Origin: Lepidurus packardi
Lineage: Eukaryota > Arthropoda > Branchiopoda > Notostraca > Triopsidae
Assembly (NCBI GenBank): GCA_023053545.1
Contig: JAKZAN010000004.1
Location: forward strand, 5,208,001-5,272,000
Direction: 5' to 3'
Length of the DNA: 64,000 nucleotides
Shown here: one piece after another, positions 22,601 to 35,000 of the stretch
How positions within the stretch are numbered: position 1 is the first letter of the stretch
How the letters are laid out: each line of letters starts with the position of its first letter
The notes under the pieces: model-generated
Told to the model about the DNA's origin: nothing
Database searches by the model: none
The model's input: only the letters and a program-made list of their open reading frames with translations
Made by a program: the position numbers and the translations under genes

Positions 22601-25328
22601 TTCGTTGAGCAGTTCAACAATGTCACATATTGTTGTATAGAAAAGCTTCCAACTTGACAATAATGTTTTTCTCGTTATACATGCATCTAAACCAATTCAG
22701 CTGTCATAATTAAAAATATATTCCAAGTTGCATTGCATAGTAAGATTCATAAAGCATTTTGCCCAGATTTTTTTCTTTTCCTGCCCGTGGAGTTTTAGCA
22801 AATGGCGTAATGTTCCAGATGAGCAAGCAAAGGGATCAGTTGTTTAGACATGCTGTTTGCTTGTACAGCATCTCTCTATGCAGAGGGATGGGTGCGACAA
22901 CATTATGAAACAGCAGCAGCAGTGGTTTATAATCTAGGACAATTTAGGACAAATAAAAGCCATGCCCCTTGCCAGCAAGTTTCCCCAAGTGTGTACTTTG
23001 ATGGGATCCTAACCGTGGAAACGAAGAGCAAGAGTAGTTTGGCGAAGGCCCTTTTTTCGTTGTGGGTGGGCGTTGAAAGTGGATTGCAACTGGCTCTGGC
23101 CTTGTCATCGCCCCCTTGGAAAACATATGCATACATACACAACACATCCAAAAACCATACAATTTTTTTTATTATTTTCGTGGGGCCTGGCAGTACACAC
23201 TATACTGGAAGACAAAGCCCGCCATACTCTAAAACTACAACCACTTTCCAAGCATTATCACTTACTGATTCCCCAACCCTATTCTACCTTTGACCCTAAG
23301 TATTTAATTAATACATGCTGCTTTTTTCTCCAAGAAAAGACAATTTTACCACGTATCAAAGAACTTATCAAGCAAATTTTCAATGAGCTGAGCGGTAATC
23401 TAATCAATCGAAGTAGTCTGCTCTATTGTCCTTTTTGCCTCGAAAATGCTGAGGTGTAAAGTAAAATAAATGACCTGGTTATAGAACGTTCCTGTTACCT
23501 TTCATTAAATATCTTTTTGGCTTTCGGGAGTTTTCAATTGCTTTCTCTCGCCCCCTTTAGTGTCTGCTTTACTCCGTCGTGTCCTATTATCGGTCCACGC
23601 AAGCACAATCCCCAACCAATCTTGCATCGATTGCTGGCCAATTTACCAAATGGGCCTATTCTGTATTGTGTACAGTCTCCTCATCATCCCCCCTCCCCTC
23701 CTATAGTTAAGGGCAAATCCATTGCCCACGCAAAGGTGGCACGTTTTCCCCCCTTAACGCTTATTTCGCCTCTCTTCACCGGCAATTTCAATCAAAGTGC
23801 CCTCCCTAAAGCGAAAACTACTGCAAACGTAAAAAAACCTTCGAAATAAGAAAGATCCAAACACTAAACGAAACAAAAGTTGTCCTTCTGTATTCCTTCC
23901 ATTCCTTATACCTAACTTGCGGAACATATGATTGTTACAACATATGACCAGTTTAGCATTTAGGGTTGCGTTACTATAAACTCATTAGCCATTTTTTTCT
24001 TTTTTTTTGGATGCTGGGCCTCCCACGTAGTAGAATGCGAGTGTTGAGATCTTTTCTGGCGGGCCCTGTCATTGGATCTATAGGGGTTAAATGGCTTGGG
24101 AAGCGCGGAAGACCATATTGTTGGGCGCCGTGTTGTATGTAAGCTAATCTTTAGGGGGTGACACTGTCATCTGACCCGGGGTCATCTGCCTATGTTAATT
24201 GTCCTTTTTTCAGCGACGCATTTCAAATAGTTAGCCTAGTGGGACATGACGTAGACAGAAGACATATTACCAAAACACAGTCGCAATATACACACACTCG
24301 ACCTATCCCGAGCATTATATACATAACCCGCCCGCATATATACTTTAGTCCCTAAACCCCCAACCCTGACAACGGCAATACCTTAAAGTACATATCCATT
24401 AACGGTTCCCAAGGTATTACAAGTATGAGATCAATAAAGATAGTGATATGTAAGGTATTAATCACTTAATCGGCTTGATGCTTTCCGCGGTGGGCTCAAG
24501 GGTATAGGGATAAGTCACACAGCGATGAATGTGAACACAAAGCTATCGCATGACAAGTCTTCTAATGGATTTTTATATAGTTAAGCTTTCCTCATTGTGT
24601 AGATTAATGTCATCTCGCTCATACCAATCTTTCACGAACTTTCCAGCTAGTCTCAATTATGTGTATTTTTTTCGGCACTTCTACGTTCTTTCTTTCTTTC
24701 TTAATTCAATAGAATAACTACTCTAATATGTAAAATTACTCATAGACTAACTATTCAACGTAAGTTTCAATTTAATCGTATAACTTTTTTAGCTGTGTAA
24801 ATGGAACAATACTTTTAAAATAAGAAGTTAAGCTACTAAAATTCTCGTTAGATGAATCATGTTGAATACATTCACTAATATGTGCTCCAAAAATGGCAAA
24901 AATATATAAGTAATTACGAGAGTAATTAAAGGAATGAGGCTTCAGATAAAGGCGGTAGCCCTTAATGACCCTTTTCACACATCGTAGAGCTGGGCACTCC
25001 AAACACCGGAGTTTCCCTACTGGCCCGGAGCATGAAATTCCTCGACAGGAGACTCCTCCTTTCCGGACTCACTTCCCTGGCTTACGCTCCACCAAGCCCC
25101 GCCTCCACAACAGAGGATGCCTCTTGACTCGCGCCAAGCATTTAACCGCGTGGTTTCGTCCCTGGGGACATCACTAACGTTCACGCTGCTCTTCCATCAC
25201 CCCTTGACCCAATACCTCGCATGTCAAGCCTGATTTTAAGCAACTAAGAGTGTAAGTTTTTGACTGAAAAAGTTACAGCAACAATAAAAAAGACGTTTAG
25301 GGTTTGACTAGTGCAAAACACAGAAACA
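19662..25328. other. NK4-NK3 intergenic region
   Basis: About 5.7 kb without a recognised gene. A plus-strand frame at 22363-22608 (ending LLCKVPEVCEKALR) and its minus-strand counterpart look somewhat protein-like. Neither shows a known motif, so I leave them unannotated. The region is the likely home of shared NK4/NK3 regulatory DNA, but no element is proven. Confidence 0.45.
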
Positions 25329-27022
25329 ATGGAAGACCCTAAGAACACTTCAGCAGAAACTGCAAGTAATTCTGGCAGTACTTCGACAATTTCCCCGACT
25401 CCGTTCTCGATCGCGGACATACTAAGTCGCGACCACAAACCTAAATCTGTGCCCCATGCAGTGTCGTTCGAAAGTTCCAGGCTCGGAGTGCCGACATCCC
25501 ACCTGGCCCCTTTCTACGTAACTTCGGGCCATCATCCGTGGCTCCATTATTCGCACCCGGCAGCGAACGCGGCAGCCTACATGAATTCCACGATCTTCCT
25601 CGCTCACAAACAGGACAGCTTGCAGCCAGAAGAGTCGACGGACGAAGAACTGGACGAAGATGACTTACATTCGAACATCAGCAGCGATCTTCATTCCGCG
25701 GATGATCTACAAGAAGATGCCCTGGATATGCGGGCTCGGCAATCCTCTCTCAAGATAGGTAATAAGAGGACCAAACTTGGCTCTGGGATTTCCTTTTCTT
25801 CTTCTTCTTTTCTCATTTTTTAATCTAACCCTTAAAAACTAAGTCAAGGGGTTTGATTTGATTAGAATGAATGTTTCACCCAAGTGTTGTACTTATTTTT
25901 CAAGTGGGTTATATAGTCTGAGGAGAGGGTAGGCTAATTATAGGTGCTGTTATAAAAGCAGTCAAGTGCACTTTATCCATCACAAGCGAGTGCTCTCTTG
26001 CCCTGTTCTTATTTTATACATCTTGGGTGATAGGTCCGTGTCAAGGATGTCAAGCATGGGTTTCAGGATGTGTAAACTGCCAAACCCCATGCGTAACATG
26101 AATAGAAGCATATCAAAGGCGAATTAAGCATACTTGAAATAATCTTTTAGTGGTCAAGCAACTTATTAGATCACTAGAGCACTTACATCAGTTTAACGTT
26201 TTTCATTTGCACCAATAAAACGATTCGGCTTTTATTTTTGTAGTGTCTAACCCATCCCTGAGTCATAACGGATCGAGTAACACGACGGATACGTCCGACA
26301 TATCTTCACAAGGAAGGATCAGGAAGAAACGTTCTCGGGCTGCCTTCTCTCACAGTCAGGTAGATTTTTTTGTTTCGTTTAACTATCACACTTTATTTAT
26401 TTAAAAAAATTCTAATCGCATATGGATTGATGCACACCTTGCTCCGCGAATGGATTTTTCTACAAGTCATATTTAATCGCTAAATTTAATAGGTATTTGA
26501 GCTCGAAAGGCGCTTCAGCCATCAGAAGTACTTATCCAGCGCAGAAAGAGCCGACTTGGCGCAATTACTGAAACTTACCGAGACGCAGGTTAGTTACTTC
26601 AGACCATTCAAATTTTCAGTTTGAAAGAGGCTCAAAACTTACGTTTTTGTGTTATGTTTTAGGTGAAAATCTGGTTCCAGAACCGGCGCTACAAGACCAA
26701 ACGACGCCAACTGCAGCAACAACAAGAAAGCGTTACGGCTCATCATCACATGAATCCTTTCAATCCGTACGTTAATAGCATGGCCAGCATGGCTGCTGCT
26801 GCCGCGGCTGCTGCAGCTGCAGGCCGGCGAGTGGCCATTCGAGTACTCATGCGAGATGAACCTCTTAGCAGCCTACCTTCCGCAGGTCGATCCGACGAAA
26901 TCGGTCGCCCTCCTCACAATATTCCTTTCCCCCCTTATTACTACTACAATCCATACATGTGCAATTCATTACTGCCCACTGCTGCCAGTCCGGCGGCCGC
27001 TGCTCTTCCTAGCACGCACTAA
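25329..27022 (+). CDS. NK3: NK3/bagpipe homeodomain protein (Nkx3 type)
   Basis: Four exons (25329-25758, 26244-26359, 26493-26588, 26663-27022) give 333 aa. Residues 24-34 ([11 protein letters not shown]) form the TN/EH1-like repressor motif. An acidic Ser/Asp/Glu-rich stretch follows ([12 protein letters not shown]). The homeodomain spans 171-230, with [26 protein letters not shown] and [15 protein letters not shown], matching bagpipe/Nkx3-2. After it come a Gln run, a 10-residue Ala run (258-267) and [13 protein letters not shown] (about 269-281), the NK3 version of the NK2-specific domain. Introns cut the homeobox after residues 12 and 44. Bagpipe/Nkx3 factors act in visceral mesoderm and skeletal development. 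The gene lies 5.9 kb downstream of NK4, same strand, the classic tandem pair. An AATAAA follows at 27104-27109. Confidence 0.97.
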
Positions 27023-27103
27023 TTATTTTTTTAAATGTGGAAATTTTTTCAATTGATTTTATGTGAATACTATTACCTTTCAAGTTTTAAGATGCATTTG
27101 TTG

Positions 27104-27109
27104 AATAAA
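27104..27109 (+). terminator. Polyadenylation signal candidate for NK3
   Basis: AATAAA lies about 80 bases after the NK3 stop codon, followed by an A-rich stretch. Confidence 0.5.
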
Positions 27110-29425
27110 CTCTACATAAAAAAGAAACCCTAAACAAACTAGAGATTCTTTTCTACACTGCTTTGCTGCTACTTGAGCCGATAATCAATTCTTATTTAAA
27201 AAGACAAGTGAGACGGTTTGAAAACATGCAGAACTGTCTGGTTCTGGGTTTCGTCCCCATTCGTCTTGCCAGTTTCCATCAGCCTCAGCAACCCCCATTT
27301 TTTTTAACGCTATGTTTCCAAATACACGCTTGTTACAGAGGCTAACATGCATGTCTGCCTCTTGGTGTGTGCAATATGCTACGGGGGCACAAAATCTACG
27401 GAGCCTGTATGTTGTGTGTAATGAATGCGGACGGTCCACTTCACCCGGCCTGAACCCGTCTGTCAACGCAGAAAACCTTCTTGGCTCTTTTATGGGAGAC
27501 AAATGACCACACATTCCAAGAGGATGAGCTTTCAGTGCCTTGCCAAAGATGCTCCTATGTGTGGGACCTTTTCTTCTCTCTCTCGTCTTATAGCACTCAA
27601 TCCATACTCTCGCTTAAAAGTCAGAAGGGCGCCCCCCAACAAAACCATGGATTATATACCACCGTTCTAGGCCTAAATACTCAACACCCGTGAACGACGC
27701 TGACGCCAAACAACTCGGGCGAGCTAGGCGGACTCGGGAGCCGGGACATTTGGGGCGACTATAAAACTGTCTTCAATTGCCGCTAAGTGCCAAGCTACAC
27801 AACACACCTGCACACAAGGCTAGTATGGGTACTTTCTCTGCTCTTGTACATCCCCTCCAGCTTATTTATTTTTCCTTAAAAAATCTATAAACATTAAACA
27901 ATAAAAAATAAAAATAAAAATGTAGAAATATTATATTGCAAATAAATTTAAAATAAAAAAAAAGTACACAGTAAGCCTTTACTTTTCTATTTTTTTCAGA
28001 TCTTCACAAGCTACTTTCTCAACAAAGTTTTTTCTTCTTCCTCTTCACGTTTCTGGACTTTTAAGTCAGCAGGAAGGGATGTTTGGATTTGGGAAGCTTA
28101 TGAATCCTGCTGTGTGGGACTAGTTTCCGGATGTCGTGTAAAGTGCATGTGAAACGACTATTATAGGCCTTTTTGCGCGATGAGATGCTCAGAATAAGTC
28201 CCTGCAGCAGCAGAACTCTCTGAGCAGGACAGAAGCAAGTGGAGCAACACAGGCCCCTGCTATAAAAGTGCAGCAGAGGACCCCCATTACATATACACAC
28301 ATTAGACGCTTCCAGGATCGCGCTTATATAGAAGCTCTCTCGCTCTTCTCTCGCTGCTCTCTCTCTGCTCTCGGGCGCTCACTACAGAAGAAAGAAGGAG
28401 AAGAAGATGATCTTTACACGAGAGACCACCCATACGGCTTCCAACTTGTCTGTATGCATTACACCCTTGTTTTATAGACCCCGGAATGGAAACTTGCGCG
28501 GACAAAAAAAAAGAAAAAATATCCGTGTGAGTGGTTGGTGGGAATACGAGGCTCAAGATTGACTCTCTCATATCGTAATTTAAAAATATGAGATTACGGA
28601 ATATATGGAAATTGAAATACCCCATGTTTTACATCGAAAACTTGACCCCGACGACCTGATGTCCCACTTCAATCAACCTGATTGCCTCTAACGCTCTCAA
28701 GGAACCTTCAAAGCCCAAAATACTATTTACCAAACAAGATATCATTTAAATAGCAAAAAAATTGCATGTGAAATATGGAGTCCGTCTCCCACGTTGTTAA
28801 AGAAAGTGGTGATCTTTAACCCTTATAATTATATAACAGGAAATAGCAACAAAGAATAATAATATGATTAATCTGTTAACAGGTATTATAAAATAGGAAA
28901 ACTACAATACAATAACTGAACGCTACAAGAAAATAATCGGAATGTAGTCCTAAATGTTCTAATTCTAAATGTACTCTCATGGAGTTGTAGGATACAAAAA
29001 AACTCAACTAAATTAATGAAGGGAAACATTGTTTCCTAACAGTGCATCCCCCCTTGTTACAAGCTTTATAACTGCCTGACAAACGGAATAGAGTCCCCCA
29101 AAAAGGGAAAAGGAAGGTTAAGCAAGCCGTTTTGATAACACAGACGTTTGCAAAGCCAAGTCCTCACGTCGCCCATCAGACGACGCTCGAAAGTGAAACT
29201 AAAGAAAAGAGGGCAACAACTATTGTTTTTATTACCTAATAAAAAATCTATCGAAAAAAGCAGAAAGTCTTGTATATGTTATGTCGTTATGTCTAATAGG
29301 CTTTAGCAAAACTTGACAGCGCACTCAACAGATTTTTTTCATGTTGCTCGTTACAAGTGCTCTTAAGCTGCGGCAAATGTGGGATCTGGATGAGTTACTT
29401 TTCCGTCCCAAAAACTCCTAAACTG

Positions 29426-29451
29426 CCCCCCCCCCCCCCCCCCCCCCCCCC
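29426..29451 (+). repeat. Poly(C) tract, 26 C
   Basis: Uninterrupted run of C. Similar runs occur at 35851-35860, 57200-57211, 57487-57500 and 61330-61347, with one poly(G) run at 45856-45868. Confidence 0.95.
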
Positions 29452-31910
29452 TTCCCTTCAACGCAAACTATTAGGAATTGCAAGGACTTGTTTTAGTAGG
29501 TGGAAAAGGAAAAGGAGCAAGCCGGTTCCATTAAGTCGTTGATGGGCGCTCCTCGTCTCCTGTTTATTGACTGTGAAGATGGAGTTGGTCTCTGGTTGCC
29601 ATGACCACCTCGACGAAAACGTCTGTGCCGCTCCAGAACTATGCAAAAGCCGTAATAGCAGTCCAATTGCTCGCTGCGTGCAACTTAAAGCCCTAATAGA
29701 CAGACAGCCCCCATTGCTGCAGCATCCACTTTGGACGGGCGGACACGTCTAGCACATAGCGCACGGCGGCATCGGCGGCGTCCGTCACCTTACGTAAATG
29801 GGTCCTCCACTCGTTTTTTCCCATACGGTTTTCGAAGGAAAAACCAAAGAATGAAAGGCTCTGTCCATGTGAAAAACCATATAGACTCACGCTCCGTCAT
29901 CAAAAGAACTTTAGCTTAACCTAAAAAGAACCAAAGCACGCCAGACACGATTTTTTCCCCTTCTTTATTGACACTCAGTTTCCATTAAAGATGCCATACT
30001 TTGCTTTGTTGCATAATAAACTGCTTTCCGCTTTCCGGTCCACCGTATCTTGCCGACAATGCGCTGAACTGTCTTCATACGACAGAAAAAAATAGAGACA
30101 AAAGCCTCGTCAGTTTACAGATAGTAATTAAAGCACTATTCTAAACTTTACGGATGAACGGTAGTTTGAATCTTGATAAACAAATAGGGAACATAAAAGA
30201 ACGACACAATAAGTTTGCTTTATATAAAGAGTTACTCAAAATTTATTAGCAATTTAAACTTGGTCAAATGATACCACGTGACAGCGACAAAAATAACGTT
30301 GACCTCCAGGTGCTTTTTGATCCTTCTGAAGTACTAATATCTTCTTTATATACTTAAATCGAACAGATACGAGCATTGGTATGCTTCAGTATAACACAAA
30401 ATTGTAGTTGGGTACATTTTCTGCCCCTACAACTTCTTAGATTTCAAATCAAGTCGTAAAATTATAAATAAAATAGCGTAAAAGGCCTTACAATTAGGAA
30501 ATTGTAAAGGCAGATTACGTATATTGTATTGTAAAACTGTTGTAAACTTATTAAACTAGAATTTTAAAAATAAACTTGTAGGTAATTCGCTGTTGAGATT
30601 TGTAATATTACAAATGAAATATGATAACGGCCACTCGAAGGGTGTCACGATTAGAAATGTATAAAATATTTCCGTATATTTATTGTAAATTTACGGTTTT
30701 ATTGGCAGTTTACGATAAAACGTATGTCCAAATTAGCTTCTTCAATGGGAATTTGGTTAACATTGGTTCTAGGGTTACAGTCCAGGTCATATTTGCTAAG
30801 TCTATTTGGCAGAAACAGTTCAACCATAGACACATCAGGCCTTTACAGCTACGCATAGAGCCAGTACCGCGTCTCTTTTTTTTAGGGTTAACTAGTGTAA
30901 GGCATACACAGGAATTGCAGCAGGTTTGAAAAAAAGGGTGAAAAAGAGGAATTTTTAGAGCGACCCTTGACAAAAAAATATACGTGCTTGTTACAAGTTT
31001 GCCATGCCAGCAAACTGACCCTTGAAACGTAACGCTGCATTTTTGAAATTAGGCCCCCCTCTTGACCTCAGACTGGACAAGCTGGACGCATTTGGGTTGT
31101 CAAGACACGCCAAGACAAAAGGCAGAGAACATTCTTTCTTTTGTCGCTTTGTCGATCGACAACCTGGGAAGCAGGCTATTCTATAGTATTTATAAGGAAG
31201 GAGCTATGCAATGTTTGAGTTTTTGCAAGTCGCGGGAACGAACAAGAGCTTGCTTTTCCCCTTACCAGATGGCCTCAACATGCAGAGCGCCCAAAAATAA
31301 ATCCTGGGATTTTCTCACGTAGAATATTCAAATAAAATTTGACGCAGCGACATGAAAATAAATGAATAAAAGAGGGCTTTCAACTCGGAGACATCAAAGT
31401 TCTGAAGTTCTGAGTTTATGCAAAAAGGTTGTTCACAGGCGAAGTATTCGTCTATTAGTCAACAGTCACGGACAGGAAAAGGCCTGTCCTTGATTAGTAA
31501 TGCACGTGCGACGGCTGTCACCCGAAATTACTTCCTCGCCATTGCAGTGTTCTCATCCCATGAACACGAAATTGGCAGTAACCGAAATTCGTAAGTAAAA
31601 ACGTCTGTTCAAATCTTGGCTCTCGACAGTCACAGTCTTTGTTTTTGGCCCCGTCCAATTACATGAGCTGGCCGTCTAGAGGGCAGTAGCAGTAGGCAAC
31701 CAAAATCACATGTACAGATTTTGATGGATGCTTATAGTGCACTAATTACAGAGAGCTGAACTTTTCTTCCATGTTATTTTCATTATCCGTTCACGAATTA
31801 TTGCCATTAAAAATTGGTCATGACTTCGCAGAAGTAGCTTAGCGTTGTTACAATCGTTACTCTTTATTCCTATGCTTAAGACAGTAAGGTCTGAGGTGTG
31901 CCACGGATAT

Positions 31911-32030
31911 TGACACGTCCGTGACGTCAGAAAGCCAAGTAACTCAGCTTTTAGACATTTCGTTGTTTAATAACTCGATTATTACTTAGCTCATAATGAA
32001 AAGAAACATGTCATCCGAATTTAGATTTGC
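31911..32030 (+). repeat. Dispersed element copy 1, with GTGACGTCAGAAAG core
   Basis: The region from ACACGTCCGTGACGTCAGAA through TTTAATA, then ATGAAAAGAAAC and an ending in TAGATTT, matches 58021-58138 in order and spacing. The two may be copies of a short repeat or paired regulatory elements. TGACGTCA is a CREB/ATF-type site. Confidence 0.55.
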
Positions 32031-35000
32031 GTCTTTTTCTAAAGATAAACTTTAAGATGTTTAGTTTTGTTGGCTATTGCCCTTTATTGGGAGTGCCAAC
32101 AGTTCCAAACATGAATTTCTCTCAAAAAAGAAGGAAGAAAGGCAGGGATTCCCAGCACCTGACGCCCTTGAACATAGCAAGTCTACTCTTTTCAATGTTT
32201 ATGTACTCGTACAAGTAAACAAGGGATATTATATGACGCATGAAAGCTAGTGTTGGACTCTAGGACTAATAAGTTAACGGAATCAGAACCTCGTTATACG
32301 CAAAATGCGTATCTCCCTTGTTCCCGTACCACCCTCGTAGCACTCTGTGTCTACGTTAGCTTTTCAAAGTCGTTGTCATCTCATTACCCATTTGCAACGG
32401 TAAACAGCCGGAGCACACAAACACGGGCATTAATTTAGAAGAAAAGTGGAGGAAACTCACGACGGCTCCATGACCATTCTATGTGTAGCACAAAAGTTGG
32501 GGACGACAAAAGAGTATATACATATAAGTCAGTTAAGAGATGCGTCCTGATATAACGACGGCAATCACGTCAACTCTTCGTGCATTTCACAAGCCCATTA
32601 GACACAACACACCGCGCTTCCTAGCTGTTCGCGGGAGCAGTTTCAACAAAAGATTTCACACCTTCTTGCACCTTTTGGGGCTATTGTTCCTGCAAACTTC
32701 CCTCAAGAAAGCCGGGCTTCTTATAAAAACCAAATTAAATTGTCAAGCTAAAAGCCCCTTTTTGGGGTTAAAAGAAAAAGATTGCAAGAAAGTCGGAAAA
32801 CCTGAAATAAAGCCCGAGTTTTGCACGTGACCTGTTCACACTGCCTTGGCTTCTAATGCTCCCACTTGCATAGCGACACAACAATACAACTCCTGCATGC
32901 TTCACGTTGATTTCATCCAATATAGAGTTGCTTAGCATAGCTCGTTAAACTCTTTGAAATCAAGCGTGTTCTCTTGTGCTTTTCTATTAAAGAAAAAAGC
33001 TCGAAGACTCGCAATTTACGCCCATTTTGGGTGCCCAAGGGTATACAAATTCTTTAGCAGAAACGCACAAAAAAGGGACAGATATATAACAAAACTTTGG
33101 GGCTTGACTTGGTTCATCTCGGTACACTTTTATGTGTGATGGAATTATGAAATAAAAACGTCTTCCTTTTTTACGAGCCAAATGGGGCTGGTGCGAAGTG
33201 GCTTAATTTCCAACTTCCGCTCATTTGTCATCCGCTCTTGATATAAATAAAGGTGTTGCGGAGGGCCCAATTTACCAGACCCTTCGTACCTGTCATCATC
33301 AAGCTTCACCCCCTGCCGTGCTCCGGGCCGTTTCGTGCAAAAGAGGGCCTGAGGATAGATTTTGGGGGGCTCTTTTTTGTCCTTTTTCTCCTCTACACCT
33401 CAAACCCCGTTTTGCTCTTTGCGGACACCAGCCTGTCTTGCTGCTTAATATGTGATCTTGGAAAGAAAGATGTTTGGCGTCGAGGTGAAGTGTCCATTCA
33501 TCAGCGTTGGTTGCGCTTGTCGTCTACTCACATGCCCTGGCATTTGAGCGGAAATGAGTCTGCCGTACAGGGCCACCACTTCCCAGTGAACAGATTTCTG
33601 AAGATATACACTCCCTAATCCATTATAACACAAGGCGTCGTCGCGCGTCTCCATGTCCAAAAAGGATTCTTAATACTTATAGGAACCTTAGTTTCTTTCT
33701 AAGTTGCAGCAGGTTGATGGGTGTTGACGCCACAAAAACTTGTTTCCTAAATTAACCCCCAAAAGAAACGACCAGAAACAAAAGTAAATAGGGAGGCAAA
33801 TAATCCCGCAGCGATAATGACGTCTGCACGAATAAATAAATCTTCGTCCAGCAAAAAATATGCTATAAAAAGAAAAAAGTACGCGCTGTTGAATGCACCT
33901 GGGCTAAGTAAAGCTTTTCACTTTCCAAATACAAAATTTCGAGGCTACGATATACAAAATTCACGTGTTGAATGATCATTTCATGTAGGACATGTACCTT
34001 CAAGTTCGCTGCTTAAGAAAATTAATGGCATAGTTCATTTCCTAATTATTAATGGCATGACAATTTCCTACCCGACGAAACCAGGACTAAAGTAGCTTTA
34101 AAATGTTGGAAATTTATCATTTGACGTCCAAGGAAACACTAATAGGTGTTAGCTTTAGCCACAACAAAAAAGACATTGGGCACAGAGAACGAAGTGAAGA
34201 AAGGCTGAAAAAGTGATTCTGAAAAGGAAACTGTTCTCCTTTGGCACTGTTCTAAACTATTAGCGGTGACTCCCAACTCCGAAGGTATACAGTAACCCAA
34301 AGTGCCATGAATTCATCCTTATTTCAATTACGCCTGTCTTTTGGAGTGTCTCCTCGCTAAGAAGAAAGTCTTCTTTGTTTGTTGGGGACTCTAAATAGGC
34401 AAAAATCCAAGCCAAAACCATTTTCTCATGTTGAACCACGGCCACGCGCCGTCAACCACCCTAAGCATAAGTTTAAGTTAGCAGATGGCTATTGTAAGCT
34501 CGTTTCAAAAGAGGTCCTTCTTCTTCATGTACAGTATATACGATTTTGCGAGCACGATACACTTTCCCGGCTGCTAAACAACGCTTAAACCGTCTTTAGA
34601 GGTCAAAAGGCATGCGTTTAACATACCCCAAACTTTTGCCGACAAGGATCCATAGAGAAGACCCCATGTTTAGTTTCACTCTCCTAACCACGAACAACAA
34701 AGTGGTTTGTTCGTAAGGACTCGTCTTCATGGGATTCAACAAGCGAAGGCAAATCTTGGCTCAACTGGGACTGATCCAGGCAATTGACTTTCATCTTGGC
34801 TCGTAGTAAATCAAAAAGCTAAGAAAAACTTCTGGAAAAAATAACTTTTTCTAAAGTCTTTTGGCCGTTGTTTTTGTCCAGTAATAGTAACATCTATTCC
34901 GCGACCTATATAGATACGGGCAACCATTTTCTATACCTTGTAACTACTAAGGCTTGTGACGTCCGAAACGCTTTTTTTTCTGAGCCAAGATTAATCTTAT

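Noticed and set aside
22363..22608. Open frames on both strands in the NK4-NK3 spacer
   Set aside because: Both strands look equally protein-like and neither shows a known motif, so strand and coding status cannot be decided.
28261..28480. TATAAAAG followed by CT-rich sequence, as a promoter or exon of a non-coding RNA
   Set aside because: TATA-like words are frequent in this AT-rich DNA and no transcript unit could be defined.
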